From positions 149,199-213,198 of the forward strand of contig BDDD01001636.1 in NCBI GenBank assembly GCA_001972305.1: a stretch of DNA of 64,000 nucleotides. Direction: 5' to 3'. The notes beneath the pieces were generated by a model. It was not told where the DNA came from, did not search any database, and saw nothing but the letters and a program-made list of their open reading frames with translations. A program made the translations under genes and the position numbers. Positions 56,301 through 64,000 of the stretch are shown piece after piece. How positions within the stretch are numbered: the first letter of the stretch is position 1; each line of letters begins with the position of its first letter. Source of the stretch: Cephalotus follicularis (Eukaryota > Streptophyta > Magnoliopsida > Oxalidales > Cephalotaceae).

Positions 56301-59300
56301 AATTTCTAGAAGTTATGTTTAAGTCGTTTTCGGGTTTCTTTTTGCATACCATATAATTACATCATTATAAGTTTTGTTTGGGACAGTTTTTTCGTCGGTG
56401 TCATAACGAAACGAAATTGGCCGGTTCATTTTAAATCTGCCATTGATCAATACTCACCGCTACGCTTTGATTTCGGGGGTAAATTCGCGTTCCGAGATCG
56501 TTTAGTAGGTCAATTTATCCTATTTGTATTTTAGGGGTGTAATTATAAATTTTTTGAAATTATGTTTTAAGTAGTTTTCGGCATTCTTCTTGCAGACAAT
56601 ATAAATACATCATTGTAAGTGTCTTTGGAGACATTTTTTTCGTCGGTGTCATAACGTAACGAAACTTGGCCGGTCTATTGGAAACGAGCCGCTGATCAAT
56701 ACACACCGCTACACCGTGACTTTTGGGGCAAATTCGTGTTCCGAGATCGTTTATTGGGTTAATTTATCTTATTTATATGTTAGGGGTGTAATTGTAATTT
56801 CTAAAAGTTATGTTTGAAGTCGTTTTCAGGTTTATTTTTGCCGACTATATAATTGTATCATTATAAGTTTTGTTTGAGACAGTTTTTTCGCCGGTGTCAT
56901 AACGAAACGAAACTTGACCGGTTCATTTTAAATCAGCTGCTGATCAATTGTGGCCGCTATGCCGTGATTTCGGGGCCAAATTCGCGTTCCAAGATCATTT
57001 AGTAGGTCAATTAATCGTATTTATATTTTATGGGTTTAATTGTAAATTTCAAAAAGTTATGTTTTAAGTCATTTTTGGCTTTATATTTTCAGACAATATA
57101 AATATATCATTGTAAGTTTCTTTGGAGACAGTTTTTTCGCCGGTGTCAGAAGAAAACGAAACTTGACCGGGTCTTTGGAAACGAGTCACTGATCAATTTT
57201 CAAAGCTACGCCCTCAATTCGGGCACAAATTCTGGTTCCGAGATCATTTAGTGGGTCAATTTATCCAATTTATATTTTATGAGTGTAATTGTAAATTTTT
57301 AAAAGTTATGTTTTAAGTATTTTTCGGCTTTGTTTTTGCAGGCAATATAAATTCATCATTGTAAGTTGTTTGAGACAGACTTTTTCTTCGGTGTTAGAAG
57401 GAAACGAAACTTGGCTGGTTCATTAGAAATGAGTCGCAGATCAATTCTCACTACCACGCCCTGATTTCGAGGGTAAATTAGGGTTCCAAAATCGTTTAGT
57501 GGGTCAATTTATCCTATTTATATTTTATGGGAGTAAATGTAAATTTCTTAAAGTTATGTATTAAGTCTTTTTTGGGTTTCTTTTTCCAGACCACATATTT
57601 ACATAATTATAAGTTTTGTTTGAGACAGTTTTTTCACCGGTGTCATAACGAAACGAAACTTGGCTGGTTCATTTTAAATCAGCCGCTGATCAATACTCAC
57701 CGCTACGCCGTGATTTCAGGGGCAAATTCGTGTTCTGAGATCTTTTAGTAGGTCAATTTATCGTATTTATATTTTAGGGGTGTAATTATAAATTTCTAAA
57801 AGTTATGTTTCAAGTCGTTTTCGGCAATCTTTTTGCAGACAATATAAATACATCATTGTAAGTTTCTTTGGAGACAGTTTTTTTGCCAGTGTCAGAAGGA
57901 AACGAAACTTTGCCGGGTCATTGGAAACTAGCCACTGATCAATTTTCAGAGCTATGCCGTGAATTCGGGAGCTAATTCCCGTTCAGAAATCGTTTAGTGG
58001 TTCAATTTATCCTATTTATATTTTAGGGATGTAATTATAAATTTCTAAAATTAATGTTTTAAGTCATTTTTGGGTTTCTTTTTGCAGACCATATAATTTC
58101 GTCATTATAAGTTTTGTTTGAGACAGTTTTTTTGTCTGTTTCATAATGAAATGAAATTGGCCGGTTCATTTTAAATCAGCTTTTGATCAATACTCACCGC
58201 TAAACTTTGATTTTGGGTGCAAATTTGGGTTCCGAAATCGTTTAGTGGGTCAATTTATCCTATTTATATTTTAGAGGTGTAATTATAAATTTCTGTAAGT
58301 TAGGTTTTAAGTCGTTTTCGGCATTCTTTTTGCAGACAATATAAATACATCATTGTAAGTTTCTTTGGAGACAGTTTTTTCGTCGATGTCATAACGTAAC
58401 GAAACTTGGCAGGTCTATTGGAAACGAGCCGCTGATCAATACTCATCGCTACGCCATGATTTTTGGGGTAAATTCGCGTTCCGAGATTGTTTATTGGGTC
58501 AATTTATCGTATTTATATGTTAGGGGTGTAATTGTAATTTCTAAAAGTTATGTTTGAAGTCGTTTCTGGGTTTCTTTTTGCAGACCATATAATTGTGTCA
58601 TTATAAGTTTTGTTTGAGACAGTTTTTTCGATGGTGTCATAACGAAACGAAACTTGGCCGGTTCATTTTAAATCAGCCGCTGATCAATAGTGGCCGCTAT
58701 GCCGTGAATTCGGGGGCAAATTCGCGTTCCGAAATAGTTTAGTAGGTCAATTAATCGTATTTTTATTTTAGTGGTTTAATTGTAAATTTCAAAAAGTTAT
58801 GTTGTAAGTCGTTTTCGAGTTTCTTTTTTCAGACAATATAAATACATCATTGTAAATTTCTTTGGAGACAGTTTTTTCGCCGGTGTCAGAAGGAAGCGAA
58901 ACTTGGTCGGGTCATTGGAAACGAGCTAATGATCAATTTTCAAAGCTACGCCGTGAATTCGGGCGCAAATTCCCGTTCCGAAATCGTTTTGTGGATCAAT
59001 TTATGCTATTTATATTTTATGGGTGTCATTGTAAATTTCTAAAAGTTATATTTTATGTCTTTTTCGGCTTTCTTTTTGCAGATAATATATATACATCATT
59101 GTAAGTTGTTCGTGACAATTTTTTCGCCGGTGTCAGACGGAAACGAAACTTGGCCGGTTCTTTAGAAACGAGCCGCTGATCAATACTCACTGCCACGCCT
59201 TGATTTCAGGGGAAAATTAGGTTTCTCAAATCGTTTTCTAGATCAATTTATCCTATTTATATTTTAGGGGTGTAATTGTAAATTTTTAAAAGTTATGTTT

Positions 59301-62300
59301 TAAGTTGTTTTCGGCATTTTTTTTGCAGACAATAAAAATACATCATTGTTAGTTTCTTTGGAGACAGTTTTTTCCCCCGTGTCAGAAGGAAGCAAAAGTT
59401 GGCCGGTTCATTAGAAACGAGCCACTGATCAATACTCACAGCCACGCCGTGATTTCGGGAGCAATTTTTCATTGCGAGATTGTTTATTGGGTCAATTTAT
59501 CCTATTTATATTTTAGGGGTGTAATTTTAAATTTTTAAAAATTATGTTTTAAGTCGTTTTCGGGTTTCTTTTTGTAGACCATATAATTACATCATTATAA
59601 GTTTTGTTTGAGACTCTTTTTTCGCCGGTGTCATAACGAAACGAAATTGGCCGGTTGTTTTTAAATCAGTCGCTGATCAATACTCATCGCTACACTGTGA
59701 TATCGTGGGTAGATTCGCCTTCTGAGGTCGTTTAGTAGGTCAGTTTATCCTATTTATATTTTTGGGGTGTAATTATAAATTTCTAAAAGTTATATTTTAA
59801 GTCGTTTTCGGCATTCTTTTTGCGGACAATATAAATATATCATTGTATGTTTCTTTGGATACAGTTTTTTCTCCAGTGTCATAACGAAAAGAAACTTGAC
59901 CGGTCTATTGGTAACGAGCCGCTGATCTATACTCACCGCTACGCCGTGATTTTTGGTGTAAATTCGCGTTCCGAGATCGTTTATTAGGTCAATTTATTGT
60001 ATTTATATGTTCGGGGTGTAATTGTAAATTTCTAAAAGTTAAGTTTTCAGTAGTTTTCGAGTTTTTTTTTTGTAGACCATATAATTGCATCATTATAAGT
60101 TTTGTTTGAGACAGTTTTTTCGCCGGTGTCATAACGAAACGAAACTTGGCCGGTTCATTTTAAATCAGTCGCTGATTAATACTGGCCATTATGCCGTGAT
60201 TTCTGGGGCGAATTTGGGTTCCGAAATCGTTTAGTAGGTCAATTAATCGTATTTATATTTTAGGGGTTTAATTGTAAATTTCTAAAAGTTATGTTTTTAG
60301 TCGTTTTTGGCTTTCTTTTTTCAGACAATATAAATACATTATTGTAAGTTTCTTTGGAGATAATTTTTTCGCCGGTGTCAGAAGGAAATGAAACTTGGCT
60401 GGGTTATTGGAAACGAGCCGCTGAACAATTTTCATAGCTACGTCGTGAATTCGGGCGCAAATTCGCGTTCTGAGATCGTTTAGTGGGTCAATTTAACCTA
60501 TTTATATTTTATAGGTGTAATTGTAAATTTCTAAAAGATATGTTTTAAGTCTTTTTCCGCTTTGTTTTTGCAGACAATATAAATATATCAATCTAAGTCG
60601 TTCGAGACAGTTTTTTCACCGGTGTCAGAAGGAAACGAAACTTGGCCGGTTCATTAGAAAGGAGCCGCTGATCAATACTCTCCGCCACGCCTTAATTTCG
60701 TGGCAAATTCGGGTTCCGAAATAGTTTTGTTGGTCAATTTATCATAATTATATTTTAGGGCTGTAATTGTAAATGTCTAAAATTTATATTTTAAGTCGAT
60801 TTCTGCATTCTTTTTGCAGACAATATAAATACATTATTATAAATTTCTTTGGAGACAGTTTTTTCGCCCATGTCAAAAGGAAATGAAAATTGGCCAATTC
60901 ATTAGAAACGGGCCGCTGATCAAGACTAACGGTTACGCCGTGCTTTCAGGAGCAAATTTGCTTTCCGAGATCGTTTATTGGGTCAATTTATCCTATTTAT
61001 ATTTTAGGGGTGTAATTATAAATTTCTAAAGGTTATGTTTTAAGTCGTTTTCGGGTTTCATTTTGCAGACCATATAATTATATCATTATAAGTTTTGTTT
61101 GAGACAGTTTTTTCGTCGGTGTCATAACGAAACGAAATTAGCCGGTTCATTTTAAATATGCCGTTGATCAATACTCACCGCTACGCATTGATTTCGGGGG
61201 CAAATTCACCTTCCGAGATCGTTTAGTAGGTCAATTTATCCTATTTATATTTTAGGGGTGTAATTATAAATTTTCAAAAGTTATGTTTTAAATCATTTTT
61301 GGCATTCTTTTTGCAGACAATCTAAATACATCATTGTAGGTTTCTTTGGAGACATTTTTTTCGTCGGTGTCATAACGTAACGAAACTTGGCCGGTCTATT
61401 GGAAACGAGCCGCTAATCAATACACACTGCTACGCCGTGACTTTTGGGGCAAATTTACCTTTCGATATCATTTATTGGGTCAATTTATCGTATTTATATG
61501 TTATGGGTGTAATTGTAATTTCTAAAAGTTATGTTTGAAGTCGTTTTCAGGTTTCTTTTTGCCGACCATATAATTGTATCATTATAAGTTTTGTTTGAGA
61601 CAGTTTTTTCGTCGGTGTCATAACGAAACGAAACTTGGCCGGTTCATTTTAAATCAGCCGCTGATCAATTGTGGCCGCTCTGCCGTGATTTTGGGGGCAA
61701 ATTAGCATTCCGAGATCGTTTAGTAGGTCAATTAATCGTATTCATATTTTAGGGGTTTAATTGTAAATTTCAAAAAGTTATGTTTTAAGTCATTTTCGGC
61801 TTTCTGTTTTCAGACAATATAAATATATCATTGTAAGTTTCTTTTGAGACAATTTTTTCACCGCTGTCAGAAGGAAACAAAACTTGGACGGGTCATTGGA
61901 AACGAGTCGCTGATCAATTTTCAAAGCTACGCCGTCAATTCGGGCTCAAATTCCGGTTCCAAGATCATTTAGTGGGTCAATTTATCCAATTTATATTTTA
62001 TGACTGTAATTGTAAATTTCTAAAAGTTATGTTTTAAGTATTTTTTGGTTTTGTTTTTGCATACAATATAAATTCAACATCGTAAGTTGTTTGAGACAGT
62101 CTTTTTCTCTGGTGTCAGAAGGAAACGAAACTTGGAGGGTTAATTAGAAACGAGCCGTTGATCAATACTCACTGCCACGCCCTGATTTCGGGGGTAAATT
62201 CGGGTTCCAAAATCGTTTAGTGGGTCCATTTATCCTATTTATATTTTAGGGGTGTAAATGTAAATTTCTTAAAGTTATGCATTAAGTCTTTTTCGGGTTT

Positions 62301-63385
62301 CTTTTTGCAGACCACATAATCACATAATTATAAGTTTTGTTTGAGACAGTTTTTTCGCCAGTGTCATAATGAAACGAAACTTGGCCTGTTCATTTTAAAT
62401 CAGCCGCTGATCAATACTCACCGCTATGCCGTGATTTCAGGGGCAAATTCGTGTTACGAGATCTTTTAGCAGGTCAATTTATCGTATTTATATTTTAGGG
62501 GTGTAATTATAAATTTCTAAAAATTATGTTTCAAGTCGTTTTCGGCATTCTTTTTGTAGACAATATAAATACATCCTTGTAAGTTTCTTTGGAGACAGTT
62601 TTTTCGCCGGTGTCAAAACGAAACCAAACTTGGCCGGTTTATTGGAAACGAGCCGCTAATCAATACTCACAGCTACGCCGTGATTTCGGGGGCAAAATTA
62701 GCGTTCCGAGATCGTTTATTCGTCAATTTATCGTATTTATATTTTAGGGGTGTAATTATAAATTTTTAAAAGTTATGTTCTAAGTCATTTTCGGTATTCT
62801 TTTTTGCAGACAATATAAATACATCATTGTAAGTTTCTTTGGAGACAGTTTTTTCGCCGATGTCATACCGAAACGAAACTTGGCTGGTTTGTTGGAAACA
62901 AGCAGCTGTTCAATACTCACCGCTACGCCGTGATTTCGTGTGCAGATTCGCGTTCCAAGATCGTTTAGTGGGTCAATTTATCCTAATTATATTTTAGGGG
63001 TGTAATTGTAAATTTTTAAAAGTTATGTTTTAAGTCGTTTTCGGGTTTATTTTTGCAGACCATATAATTACATCATTAGAAGTTTTCTTTGAGACTGTTT
63101 TTTCGCCGGTGTCATAACGAAACGAAACTTGGCTGGTTCATTTTAAATCAGCTGCTGATCAATACTCACTGCTACGTCGTGATTTCAGGGGCATATTCGA
63201 GTTCCAAGATCGTTTAGTAGGTCAATTTATCGTATTTATATTTTAGGGGTGTAATTTTAAATTTACAAAAGTTATGTTTTAAGTCATTTTTGGGTTTCTT
63301 TTTGCAGACATTATAAATACATCATTGTAAATTTAATTGGAGACAGTTTTTTCGCCGGTGTCAGAAGGAAACAGAACTTGGCCGG
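50302..63385. repeat. Long satellite array, ~53 monomers, six-monomer higher-order repeat
   Basis: Uninterrupted 13 kb of the ~248-bp monomer. Variants A (CTATTGGAAACG, GATTTTTGGGGC), B (CATTTTAAATCAGC, ACTGGCCGCTATGCC), C (GGGTCATTGG, CAATTTTCAAAGC, GTGAATTCGGGCGC), D (GTTGTTCGAGAC), E (GCCCGTGTCAGAAGG, TTCGGGAGCAAATT) and B' (ACGAAATTGGCCGG, CATTTTAAATC) recur in the order A-B-C-D-E-B'. The A-marker CTATTGG lies at 51531, 53021, 54514, 55240, 56675, 58415, 59905 and 61396. Four of the seven spacings are 1490-1493 bp, i.e. six monomers; the others are one shortened, one slightly short and one lengthened unit. Confidence 0.93.
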
Positions 63386-64000
63386 TGTCACACCCGTTCC
63401 CTACAACACCCAATATCCTACCGAGAACGGATATGACGTCCCACATGACAACTTCCTTTCGGAAGTCACCATATGGATTTATATAAGACTTACTTTAAAC
63501 TTGGAAGTCAAAAAGTTAAAACGTTTCCAAAACTTTGAAAATTTTTCTAACTCTTAAATTTTTACGAAAATCGGGCATGTAGTATCTATTTATAGGACTA
63601 TGCCCCCTGTAAAGAAAAACACATTTATAATCTCACTCCCGAAGGAGGAATCAACAGTTTTAAAACGGGCTCAGCCCTCAGCAAACCATAATATAAAGCA
63701 GTAAACTTAGGTTGGGCTCAGCCTCAACCATTTCAACAAGCAATGAAAGTAAATCTATAGGGCTCGGCCCTTTAAATGCAAAACCATAAAAGAAAAACGT
63801 TTATATGAAACATAAGTAATGCATAAATTAAAATGCGATGTAATGCTGCTATGCATGTTTTAAATCCTGGTAGCATGCCCTGCCTCCGTGGTCCATCATC
63901 TGACCTCTATCTGGAAGGGAAAGAAAAAGAAGAGGGTTAGTCCAAATGACTAAGTGAGTAGAAACAATAAATACATCTCCCATAACTATATATATCGAAT
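63386..64000 (-). mobile_element. Element C: start of a further Gypsy-type LTR
   Basis: Starts TGTCACACCCGTTCCCTACA directly after satellite (...AACTTGGCCGG). By analogy with Gypsy-A and Gypsy-B this is the sense 3' end of a minus-oriented LTR; the rest is outside the window. GGACTATGCCCCCTGT, CACTCCCGAAGGAGGAA and GGGCTCAGCCCTCA blocks match 27985-28095 within Gypsy-A. No coding part visible. Confidence 0.75.

Overview
This window is gene-poor nuclear heterochromatin from a flowering plant. The evidence is a long AT-rich tandem satellite, Sirevirus-like Copia elements, chromovirus-like Gypsy elements with initiator-Met tRNA primer sites, a Mutator-type DNA transposon with a 9-bp target duplication, and no recognisable single-copy host gene. 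The order cannot be fixed from sequence alone. A pericentromeric or other satellite-rich location is an inference.

Layout: 1-3338 is part of a minus-strand Copia element (Copia-1), cut by the window edge. 3339-9375 is satellite (monomer about 248 bp) interrupted by a MULE at 4858-6341. 9376-17138 is a mosaic: a 552-bp Gypsy LTR start (here called D), a plus-strand Copia element (Copia-3), a Gypsy LTR fragment inside it, then D again with an internal 402-bp duplication. 17139-24213 is satellite interrupted by a solo LTR of 3000 bp (20120-23119). 24214-47455 is a nest: gag-bearing Gypsy-A with long LTRs, whose right LTR hosts Copia-2 (31297-36845) and Gypsy-B (38474-47338). 47456-63385 is satellite with a second solo LTR (48038-50301). 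63386-64000 is the start of another Gypsy LTR (element C).

The satellite makes up about 22 kb, roughly 90 monomers. In the large right-hand array it is organised as a six-monomer higher-order repeat of about 1.49 kb. Each monomer carries a TATA-like box and a pyrimidine-tract/CAG next to GTAAGT.

The most unusual signal is not a gene. The LTRs of several unrelated element families carry dense arrays of 10-18-nt mini-palindromes of the form stem - four bases - stem. One dialect is CAG-N4-CTG, another is AAGCG-N4-CGCTT, and there is one GTGAG-TCGA-CTCAC site. The stems are kept while the four central bases and the outer base pairs vary. The AAGCG dialect occurs in both Copia and Gypsy LTRs, mostly on the U3 side. 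All retroelements here are treated as fossils; their coding parts look broken or incomplete.
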